DNA from: Rhodospirillaceae bacterium
GTDB taxonomy: Bacteria; Pseudomonadota; Alphaproteobacteria; UBA8366
Direction: 5' to 3'
NCBI GenBank assembly: GCA_002715005.1
Contig: PAXN01000054.1
Coordinates: 1-59,712 of the forward strand
DNA: 59,712 bases
The position numbers and the translations under genes are program-made. The notes under the pieces are model-generated. The model saw only the letters and a program-made list of their open reading frames with translations. It did not search any database and was not told the origin of the DNA. Each line of letters opens with the position of its first letter. The stretch's first letter is position 1. Below, piece after piece: positions 53,075-59,712 of this stretch.

Positions 53075-54856
53075 GTGCTTAGCGTTTTCAAGAAAAATAA
53101 AGGCAACATTACAGAAGCTTCAATAAAAAACCTCATAGAAACTGAGTTCGATGCTGAGTTTTACGCAAAAAAATATAAGTTTTTGGAAACAGACGACTAC
53201 CTTAGCCACTTTTTAAAAGAAGGGTGGAAAGAAGGACTAGATCCATGTGAGTGGTTTTCAACAAGTAAATACTTGATTGCCTACCCTGATGTAGCCGCTT
53301 CCGGTGTCAATCCATTTTTCCATTACTTACATTACGGAAAAGCCGAGGGTCGCAATGGAGGTCTAGTCGCAAAAGGTAATGACGACCTGCGTTCTTTAGT
53401 TAGAACAAATAACTTCGCCGATTCAGAGTACGAAAACTCTAAATATTTTAGTGAAGCATGTGACATTCTTGGCACTAACACTGAATTTTCTTCGAACGAT
53501 TTTGAACGCTTTGCAAACTGGACAAAAATAGTACCGAAAGCAAATGGGCCTCATCCTCATGTAAAAGCTTTCATCGATTCAGTGAAAGCCACTGGAAGTG
53601 GAAGTGAAGCAGTCACTTCTGGGTGGGTTATACGAAAGCAGAATTCATTTATTTGGTTTGAAACGAATCAAGGACAAATTCTTCCGATGCGTTCCGCTTT
53701 TTTCCAGTATCGTGAGGATGTATACAACGCATTCGAAGATGAGATGACTGAAGCGTTACCACTTACGGGTTTTGTTCAAGCGTTGACGGCATGTAATCCT
53801 GGGACAGTTCTCAAAATTTACGCTTTATCTTCAGAAGGTGCTCACGAAGTCGCTCAGTGTGAAGTTGAGCGTATTGAGTCTACGCCAAAAAAACTGGCTG
53901 AATTTTTAGCCACGATAGATACGCCCTTATCAGAACTCCCAAAGCGAATTAGCAAAATTGATGAGCCTTTGATTTCCAGCGCTATCGCGCAAAAAAATAA
54001 AGCTATCGCTGCTATGCCACATGAAGTATATAGCTTTGGGGAGTGTAGCAATCCTGAAGCAAGCATAATCATTCCCCTGTACGGCAGAGTGGATTTTGTA
54101 GAAGCGCAAATGCAGTGTTTCTCAAAAGATCTCTTTATTCAAAATCATTGCGAATTGATTTACGTTATCGACGACCCTACTTTGGTTGAGCCTTTTAAAA
54201 AACTATCTAGCGATATCCATGCGCTTTATGGCATACCTTTCAAAGTTGTTTGGGGTGGATTAAATAGAGGTTTTTCAGGCGCAAATAATTTGGGTGTTGA
54301 ATACGCAACGGCGCATTATCTTCTATTTTTAAATAGCGATGCGTTCCCTACGAATCCAGGCTGGGTTGAACAGCTTACGGATGTTTTAAATAGTAACTCA
54401 GACTTTGGTGTCGTTTCTCCTCGCCTTTTGTTCGCAGACGGTTCTATCCAGCACGCTGGTATGGAATTCGTATATAGGAATGAGTTGTCTATTTGGACTA
54501 ACCACCATCCTAACATGGGCATAGACCCGAGTTTAGACCTACATACCGAAGCAACTATGGTTCCGGCCGTGACAGGTGCATGTATGCTAATGACCCGCGC
54601 GCTGTTTGATTCTGTAGGGGGCTGGGATAACGGTTACCTGATAGGCGACTTCGAAGATTCTGACTTATGCTTCAAGATAAGAGAACAAGGTAAACATTGC
54701 ATATACGTTCCCACTGTTGAGTTAACGCACCTAGAGCGACAATCGTTCAACTTAACCGGCGCTCCCGATTTCAGAACTAAAGTGGTAATATATAACGCTA
54801 CCCGCCATCAAAATAAATGGTCCTCATTACTTCAACAAAGCGTTAGCAAAGGTTAA
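53075..54856 (+). CDS. GT2-type glycosyltransferase with N-terminal Hyl-repeat and GWA-like domains
   Basis: The 593-residue product starts with GTG at 53075 (GGAG upstream). Residues about 15-90 hold a glycan-cluster domain seen in many glycosyltransferases: FDAEFYAKKYKF, then HFLKEGWKEGLDPCEWFS, then VNPFFHYLHYGKAEGR. Residues about 170-270 are a GWA-like domain. The C-terminal GT2 domain (about 325-575) has SIIIPLYGRVDFVEAQMQCF, GFSGANNLGVEYA, LFLNSDAFPTNPGW, VTGACMLMTRALFDSVGGWD and FEDSDLCFKIREQG. It would add one sugar. It is first of a plus-strand operon of four genes (next start 18 bases after its stop). Confidence 0.88.
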   Translation: MLSVFKKNKGNITEASIKNLIETEFDAEFYAKKYKFLETDDYLSHFLKEGWKEGLDPCEWFSTSKYLIAYPDVAASGVNPFFHYLHYGKAEGRNGGLVAKGNDDLRSLVRTNNFADSEYENSKYFSEACDILGTNTEFSSNDFERFANWTKIVPKANGPHPHVKAFIDSVKATGSGSEAVTSGWVIRKQNSFIWFETNQGQILPMRSAFFQYREDVYNAFEDEMTEALPLTGFVQALTACNPGTVLKIYALSSEGAHEVAQCEVERIESTPKKLAEFLATIDTPLSELPKRISKIDEPLISSAIAQKNKAIAAMPHEVYSFGECSNPEASIIIPLYGRVDFVEAQMQCFSKDLFIQNHCELIYVIDDPTLVEPFKKLSSDIHALYGIPFKVVWGGLNRGFSGANNLGVEYATAHYLLFLNSDAFPTNPGWVEQLTDVLNSNSDFGVVSPRLLFADGSIQHAGMEFVYRNELSIWTNHHPNMGIDPSLDLHTEATMVPAVTGACMLMTRALFDSVGGWDNGYLIGDFEDSDLCFKIREQGKHCIYVPTVELTHLERQSFNLTGAPDFRTKVVIYNATRHQNKWSSLLQQSVSKG

Positions 54857-54874
54857 AAGGAAGCAACTAAGCAC

Positions 54875-56122
54875 ATGAAACAAAGAATTTTAGTCGTATC
54901 TCATGGTCACCCAGACTTCAGTTTGGGTGGTGCTGAAATTGCAGCTTATAACTTGTATGAAGCATTCAAAAAAAATGACGATGTGGAAGATACGTGGTTT
55001 CTCGCCCGCGCCGACCGCGGTCGAGGCGTTACAGGTCAAATTCACAAGCGCCGTGACAACGAATACCTGTGGGAACAAGGTGTGGCCGATTGGCATTTAA
55101 TGAAATCTGCACATCAAGAATCTGTAACCACATGGTTTGTTGACTTGCTTAAATCATTAAAACCTACCATTGTACATATTCATCATTACGCGCATATCGG
55201 GCTTGAGTTCATACGCGCAATTAAAAAGTATGATAGCAACATTAAAGTTTACCTAACCCTTCACGAGTACATGGCCATTTGTAAACACAATGGCCAAATG
55301 GTCAAGACGGGCGAAGGTATGAAGCTATGTAGCAGCGAAAGTTTTGATGAGTGCAGAGGCTGTTTTCCAGAAAATACTGCCGAAGATTTCTGGCTAAGAA
55401 AGCATCACTTTAAATCCACTTTTGATCTAGCCGACGGGTTCATTTCCCCCTCCGAATTTTTACGTCAGCGATATATCAACTGGGGTATTGATGAAAATGA
55501 TATTGTTGTTATTGAGAACGGTCAGAGCGACTTACCTCCGTTAGCCCCCCGTGCGATTGAAGATGGTGAAACCAGGAATAGATTCGGTTTTTTTGGGCAA
55601 GTTAACCCATATAAAGGAATAGACGTTCTTTTAGAAGCTTTGCGCAGCATGACAAAAGACGAAAGAAAGTCTGTTCTTGTCGAAATTCACGGGACGAACT
55701 TAGAAACCCAGTCAGGTGAGTTTCAAGTAAAAATTAAGAAATTAGCAAAAAGTCTTATTAAAGAAGGCTGCCTTCGCTGGGTCGGCCCTTACAGGCCAGA
55801 AGAGCAAAGAGCAAGATTAAATGAGCTTGATTGGGTAATTGTTCCATCAGTATGGTGGGAAAACTCACCGATGGTTATTCAAGAAGCTTTCACCGCTGGA
55901 AGACCACTTATTGTTTCAAATATTGGTGGAATGGCGGAAAAAGTAAAAGATGGTGTTGATGGTTTACATTTTAGTGCCCGAAACCCTCTAGAATTAGCAA
56001 ACAAGTTAAAATACGCGGCAACTGACAAAACAATATGGAATGATTTTTATCAAAACATAACGTCTCCTCTCAGTTACACAGAGTGCGCTGAAAAACATTT
56101 GTCTTTCTTCGAAACGCGATAA
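54875..56122 (+). CDS. GT4-family glycosyltransferase
   Basis: A 415-residue GT-B enzyme. The N-terminus reads VVSHGHPDFSLGGAEIAAYNLYEAF, the acceptor-side glycine-rich start of GT4. A middle segment, TLHEYMAICKHNGQMVKTGEG, followed by a cysteine-rich loop with LCSSESFDECRGCFPE, is seen in a sub-branch and may be structural. The donor domain (from about 230) has FGFFGQVNPYKGIDVLLEAL, WVIVPSVWWENSPMVIQEAF (with the E...E motif region) and GGMAEKVKDGVDGLHF. The sugar donor is not determined. It lies between the GT2 and pyruvyl transferase genes of the plus-strand operon. Confidence 0.93.
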   Translation: MKQRILVVSHGHPDFSLGGAEIAAYNLYEAFKKNDDVEDTWFLARADRGRGVTGQIHKRRDNEYLWEQGVADWHLMKSAHQESVTTWFVDLLKSLKPTIVHIHHYAHIGLEFIRAIKKYDSNIKVYLTLHEYMAICKHNGQMVKTGEGMKLCSSESFDECRGCFPENTAEDFWLRKHHFKSTFDLADGFISPSEFLRQRYINWGIDENDIVVIENGQSDLPPLAPRAIEDGETRNRFGFFGQVNPYKGIDVLLEALRSMTKDERKSVLVEIHGTNLETQSGEFQVKIKKLAKSLIKEGCLRWVGPYRPEEQRARLNELDWVIVPSVWWENSPMVIQEAFTAGRPLIVSNIGGMAEKVKDGVDGLHFSARNPLELANKLKYAATDKTIWNDFYQNITSPLSYTECAEKHLSFFETR

Positions 56123-56152
56123 TTTTAGCTTTAAAATCAGAATGGTACAGAT

Positions 56153-57322
56153 ATGAAAATTGGTATTATCACAAACTTAATTCACATCGACAGGTTTGTG
56201 AAGTCGGAGATGGCATTTGCAGATTCGAAACGATGGATGTCGGCAACAGGTGGAAACACTGGAAACACTGCATTTGTTGAAGGTGTTAAAAAGATAGTTA
56301 AAGCTGATGTAGTTAGAGAAGTGCATTGGGGAGACAATCCCGAGCAAGTGAATAAAGCCTATGACATGCTGGTTATTTGCTGTGCAAATCAAATTGGTGC
56401 ACATGTCGATTTAGGAACTTGGGCAGATAGGCTTAAAGCATTTGATTTACCTACCATGTTTATCGGTTTGGGTGCACAAAGCAACAGCGTGGGAACTCAC
56501 CCTGAAATTCCAGAAGGAACTAAACGCCTTTTAGCATTATCAAAAGAACTTAGGACCGATAGTTCGGTATCAAACATTATCACTAGAGGCGCATTTACAT
56601 CTGAAGTAATCGAAACTTGTGATGTAGATTCAAATCCTTTTGGTTGTCCATCTCAATTTATTTCAACGGAACTGAATGTAGGCCAAAAGTGCTTAGAACA
56701 CCAAACATCTACTAAACATTTTAGAGTACTAACGGCTGCAGGTAACCCATGGCACCCGTCCTATGTGCTCGAAAAAACGCTAGTTGAACTTGTCAACCAG
56801 TATCAAGGCGATTATGTGATACAACACCCCGAAAGCCTTATCAAACTCTGTTTAAACGAAGGCTCTACTATCGATAGTAAGCAGCAAGAAAGACTGAAAA
56901 CGGTATACAACAGTTTGGGAGACTGGGAGACACTTACAAGTTGGTTTAGAAGCCACGGCGTGCTCTTTGCGGACGCACAAAACTGGATGCATTACTCAAA
57001 GAGGTTCAGTCTAGCTGTTGGTCCCCGATATCATGGCGTAGCACTGCCTATCCAAGCAGGAGTACCAGGCAAAGTTATTGCTATCGACTCTCGTACCGAA
57101 GAGCTTTCAAGCACCACCGGTATTCCATTCGTACGCTACAAAGATGTAGAAAACTCTACACCTGAAGAATTGATTGAGTGGTGCAAATGGACACAGGAAG
57201 ATGCAAATAATTACGACAACATTAGACTCAATAACGCCAAAAAATACGCACAATTTTTCGAGCAGAATAAGTTAAGTTATAACCAGTCGCTTAAAGCCCT
57301 GTCAGAACAACATATCCAGTAA
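56153..57322 (+). CDS. Polysaccharide pyruvyl transferase family protein
   Basis: The 389-residue product matches the polysaccharide pyruvyl transferase family (CsaB/WcaK type). GGNTGNTAFVEGVKKIV (about residues 32-48) resembles the N-terminal glycine-rich loop of the family. LVICCANQIG, MFIGLGAQSNS, ITRGAFTSEVIE, FGCPSQFIS and VGPRYHGVALPIQAGVPGKVIAIDSR (a family hallmark with R-x-H-G) follow. These enzymes add ketal-linked pyruvate from phosphoenolpyruvate to a sugar and so make the polymer acidic. It is third in the plus-strand operon, which suggests that the same glycan is pyruvylated. Confidence 0.88.
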   Translation: MKIGIITNLIHIDRFVKSEMAFADSKRWMSATGGNTGNTAFVEGVKKIVKADVVREVHWGDNPEQVNKAYDMLVICCANQIGAHVDLGTWADRLKAFDLPTMFIGLGAQSNSVGTHPEIPEGTKRLLALSKELRTDSSVSNIITRGAFTSEVIETCDVDSNPFGCPSQFISTELNVGQKCLEHQTSTKHFRVLTAAGNPWHPSYVLEKTLVELVNQYQGDYVIQHPESLIKLCLNEGSTIDSKQQERLKTVYNSLGDWETLTSWFRSHGVLFADAQNWMHYSKRFSLAVGPRYHGVALPIQAGVPGKVIAIDSRTEELSSTTGIPFVRYKDVENSTPEELIEWCKWTQEDANNYDNIRLNNAKKYAQFFEQNKLSYNQSLKALSEQHIQ

Positions 57323-57349
57323 GTTAATGGCAAATAAGGATTACGTAAT

Positions 57350-58213
57350 ATGTTAGCCGCAGTTACAATGGTATACAATGAGCCTGAATTTATTCCTCTT
57401 TGGATAAAGTACTATGGCGAGCAAGTTGGTAAGGAAAATTGCTATATTGTAGACAATGGTTCGAATGATGGGTCATTGGATCCCTACAGGCATGAAGTTA
57501 ATGTCATAAGAGTTCCTAGAGAGTACAAGGACAATCAGCAAAGAACTAAGTTTTTGAGCGAGTTTTGTAGTTCACTTCTTAATTACTTTAGCCATGTTAT
57601 ACATGTCGATATCGATGAGTTTATAGTTGCTAACCCAGCAAGATACCAGGGGCTTAAAGATTATACTGCTAACTGGGTAAAGAATAGGAAGTCAGTTACT
57701 GCGATTGGTCTAAATGTCACTCAGCTTCCAAGTGAAGAAGACACTATTGACTTTTCAAAACCGGTTCTATCACAACGCTCTTACGTACGGTTTGTCTCAC
57801 CAATGTGTAAACCTTGTATTATCGCCAAACCTATCACTTGGTCACCTGGTTTTCACGGTTCAACTCACGAAACCGTATTCGACGATATATATATGTTCCA
57901 CATGAGATACTTTGATCTTCAGTATGGGTTGACACGGCTCGACAGAACTCGAAATATGAAATGGAAAAGTGAAAAAGACGGTCAACATCAAAGAGTTGAG
58001 GATGAGACATGGAAGAAATGGTTCGTAAGTTTTGAGAAGTTTTTAAAAAAAGGCTTGTTTTACTCAGACGGTTCCATAAATGAAACTCTCGCTACCTATT
58101 TGGACCAGTTAAGAGAAGGTTCTTCGATAGACTCTACTGGAAGAACTAAGCCTCCAATGCTTACACCAAATACGTTGTTTGAAATTCCAGAATCTTTCAA
58201 GAAACTGGTTTAG
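57350..58213 (+). CDS. GT2/GT92-like glycosyltransferase
   Basis: A 287-residue protein with AAVTMVYNEPEFIPLWIKYY, then CYIVDNGSNDGSLDPYRH, then HVIHVDIDEFIVANPARY (the DIDEF segment is the metal-binding D-x-D region) and GFHGSTHETVFDDIYMFHMRYFD near the C-terminal third. The pattern is that of the small single-domain 'Glyco_tranf_2_4' or GT92-like enzymes of glycan clusters. It is the last gene of the plus-strand operon, with AAGGA upstream of its ATG and a loose hairpin downstream (58251-58292). Confidence 0.85.
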   Translation: MLAAVTMVYNEPEFIPLWIKYYGEQVGKENCYIVDNGSNDGSLDPYRHEVNVIRVPREYKDNQQRTKFLSEFCSSLLNYFSHVIHVDIDEFIVANPARYQGLKDYTANWVKNRKSVTAIGLNVTQLPSEEDTIDFSKPVLSQRSYVRFVSPMCKPCIIAKPITWSPGFHGSTHETVFDDIYMFHMRYFDLQYGLTRLDRTRNMKWKSEKDGQHQRVEDETWKKWFVSFEKFLKKGLFYSDGSINETLATYLDQLREGSSIDSTGRTKPPMLTPNTLFEIPESFKKLV

Positions 58214-58250
58214 TTAAAATTCAGGCTATATTTCTCGTTAGTTTAATACT

Positions 58251-58292
58251 ACCCGTTTTGATTTAAGAAATAACATCTTGAATAAAACGGGT
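58251..58292 (+). terminator. Possible terminator of the 53075-58213 operon
   Basis: A 9-bp stem, ACCCGTTTT with AAAACGGGT (58251-58259 with 58284-58292), encloses a long 24-base loop and is followed by TAGCTTTTCTTTT on the plus strand. The long loop lowers confidence. Confidence 0.45.
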
Positions 58293-58323
58293 TAGCTTTT
58301 CTTTTGGCGCGTATTTTTAATGA

Positions 58324-59046
58324 TTAAGCCATGGAGTAGAGTTCATATTCCAGCTCGACTTTTCGATAAGCTGAAATAGCCTCTACTTCTTTTGCTATAG
58401 TTTCTTCGTCTGGTGTATTCCAGTTTGAACTTCTATCAATGATAGTTGTGTGCTACCAATGATTCGTGCAGCTTATCATGATCTAAGTCGGAAATTTGGG
58501 TTGAAGATACAACAGGAAGTCCTGCCGCTTTCCAATAGCCTTTTAAATACGGCTTACCTTTACTTAGTTCACCTGTTTTAGATATCAATTGAAAATCAAA
58601 ATCAAAGTGCTTCTTTCGCCTCCAGATAACGAAAACATCTTGAGTAGCTTGCGCAACCATTGCAAAGAGGTGATATGCTGAACCATCGAAAAATATGATC
58701 TTTTTTTGCGCTTATAAAAAACAAGACTATCTATATCTTTTAGAAAACCAGACGCCCAAAGTCTTGATACACTCTCAACCATGAAGTGACCAAAGTGTGA
58801 ATTTTGCAACATCCCACAGAATAAATGCTTCCCGGCTAACTTTTTGCTCACTGAATAGTCATCACTTGGCGGAATACAATTTAAGCCAGCCTTTATGTGT
58901 ACACTATACTTACAAAAATCCCCGCTACTAGTAATCACTCAAACCTGAAACTCTCCATTTCTTAAATTCTGAATAGGAACGACAACTGCTTTATTATGAA
59001 TTTGAATTTCAGGTGTAAGAGATAAAGCTCTCTTTACTATTTCCAT
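58324..59046 (-). pseudogene. Decayed glycosyltransferase gene (GT61/DUF563-like)
   Basis: From an ATG at 59046 (GGAG before it) a frame reads VVVPIQNLRNGEFQV, hits an in-frame TGA at 58939-58941, then continues in the same frame with SSGDFCKYSVHIKAGLNCIP and CGMLQNSHFGHFMVESVSRL. The HFGHFMVESVSRLW segment is typical of GT61/DUF563. Somewhere between about 58650 and 58707 the frame shifts; a run of seven A (minus strand) at 58701-58707 is one candidate. A second frame then continues with VAQATQDVFVIWRRKKHFDF and ends at 58436. A third open stretch in the first frame runs to a stop at 58324 with NWNTPDEETIAKEVEAISAY. At least three lesions are therefore needed to explain one gene. Sequencing error could explain one lesion but not all. 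Confidence 0.6.
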
Positions 59047-59217
59047 CTTAACTCCATTAAGGCTTATGGCATCAAACGACAGCCCATATACTCAGGCTCA
59101 AATCAAAAAACTACTGACTTAAAGGGCGAGCTTACTAGGAAGAAGTTATATAAAAAGTATATTGTATTTACTACATCTAAGATTTATTAAGCTGGCTGTA
59201 AGGCATATTATGTACCG

Positions 59218-59712
59218 CTATACTTGGCGGTCTATTGTATCGCTAAGCAATATCTCACCTGTTTCCTTAGCCGCAAAATCAAGTTGAGTACCATTCTTAA
59301 GCTTTTTAGGGTAAGTAAAACTAAACCCAACAAAACCGTTTCGATGAATGTTTCGTTCATTAGCGGTACTTCTGTATTCACTGGCTGGTATTTCAGCAAT
59401 TTTTTTCTTACCAACACGCACGTCAATGACTACAGGAGACTGACTGTTATAATCGGCAGCCCACCCCTTTATCATTTTGCCTTCATCACTTGCAGCCATG
59501 TTTGTCTTACCGAAGCGAATAAAAGGAGTATCAGATTCTATAGCCAGCTTTTGCCGTTCAAAACGTGTAAGTGCATATTCATAAAGTTTAAAATCTTCTT
59601 TATTGTGCTTTTTTATAAGCGCAATCTCTTCGCCTGATAATTCATAGCTTGAAGATTTTTTCTCTGTATTTTTATTGATATCCAATCCTTGAATATCAAT
59701 GGAATACATCTT
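59218..59712 (-). CDS. C-terminal part of a sulfotransferase-like protein with GWA domain (cut by window edge)
   Basis: The reading frame is open to the window end; an internal ATG lies three bases from the edge, so the true start is probably outside. The first 50 visible residues contain LSGEEIALIKKHNKEDFKLY and EYALTRFERQK. This helix resembles the end of the 1281-2018 sulfotransferase (NNQDDFELYELAKQKF), so I suggest the missing part is a sulfotransferase domain. A GWA domain follows: MIKGWAADYNSQSPVVIDV, then RNGFVGFSFTYP. The gene would be the fourth sulfotransferase-like gene of the region. The end at 59218 is a TAG stop, and no clear terminator is visible in the 170 bases before the pseudogene. 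Confidence 0.6.
   Translation of the reverse strand, partial: KMYSIDIQGLDINKNTEKKSSSYELSGEEIALIKKHNKEDFKLYEYALTRFERQKLAIESDTPFIRFGKTNMAASDEGKMIKGWAADYNSQSPVVIDVRVGKKKIAEIPASEYRSTANERNIHRNGFVGFSFTYPKKLKNGTQLDFAAKETGEILLSDTIDRQV

Overview
The window looks like a surface-polysaccharide and secreted-protein region from a marine gammaproteobacterium, most likely Alteromonas or a close relative. This rests on AT-rich DNA, the style of the proteins (sulfotransferases, GT10 fucosyltransferase, FG-GAP/TSP3 exoproteins) and gene organisation. It is an inference from sequence reading, not a database match. I saw no rRNA, tRNA, CRISPR array, transposase or prophage module.

Layout. (1) 1-5869, minus strand: nucleotide-sugar and modification genes: rmlC (cut by the window edge), rmlA, a sulfotransferase, a GT-B glycosyltransferase, a stand-alone 'GWA' domain protein, GDP-mannose hydrolase, GDP-L-fucose synthase and a small anchored acidic protein. 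(2) 6108-10505, minus: a secreted subtilisin-like protease with TSP3 and FG-GAP C-terminal modules. (3) 10793-16441, plus: a compact four-gene cassette of unknown function (patatin-like phospholipase, an unrecognised 1015-residue protein, an exported coiled-coil peptide, a small three-TM protein). (4) 16539-31642, minus: a tight ten-gene operon running WcbI-like protein, GT32-like protein, two coiled-coil proteins, FkbM methyltransferase, trimodular glycosyltransferase, SGNH-like/GT10 fucosyltransferase fusion, two sulfotransferases and gmd. A plausible promoter and an RfaH ops-like octamer lie just before its first gene. (5) 31757-34310: small anchored protein, a TIM-barrel glycosidase-like exported protein and a hexapeptide acyltransferase. 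(6) 34489-49954: three very large exported proteins ending in nearly interchangeable FG-GAP propeller tails, a DUF7948-like leader protein and a divergent membrane-bound XRE-TPR regulator. (7) 50145-59712: more glycosyltransferases, a polysaccharide pyruvyl transferase, a decayed glycosyltransferase gene and a sulfotransferase-like 3' end cut by the window edge.

How it fits together: gmd plus fcl make GDP-L-fucose, which the GT10 domain would use. RmlA and RmlC contribute to dTDP-L-rhamnose. Several sulfotransferases, a pyruvyl transferase, an acyltransferase and an FkbM methyltransferase would decorate the chain. The expected product is an acidic, sulfated, fucose- and rhamnose-containing surface glycan. 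Large calcium-binding exoproteins and a transmembrane regulator are interleaved with the glycan genes. The patatin cassette and the protease separate gmd from fcl, which are usually adjacent. The most system-like unknowns are the patatin cassette and the family of FG-GAP-tailed exoproteins with their small anchored companions.
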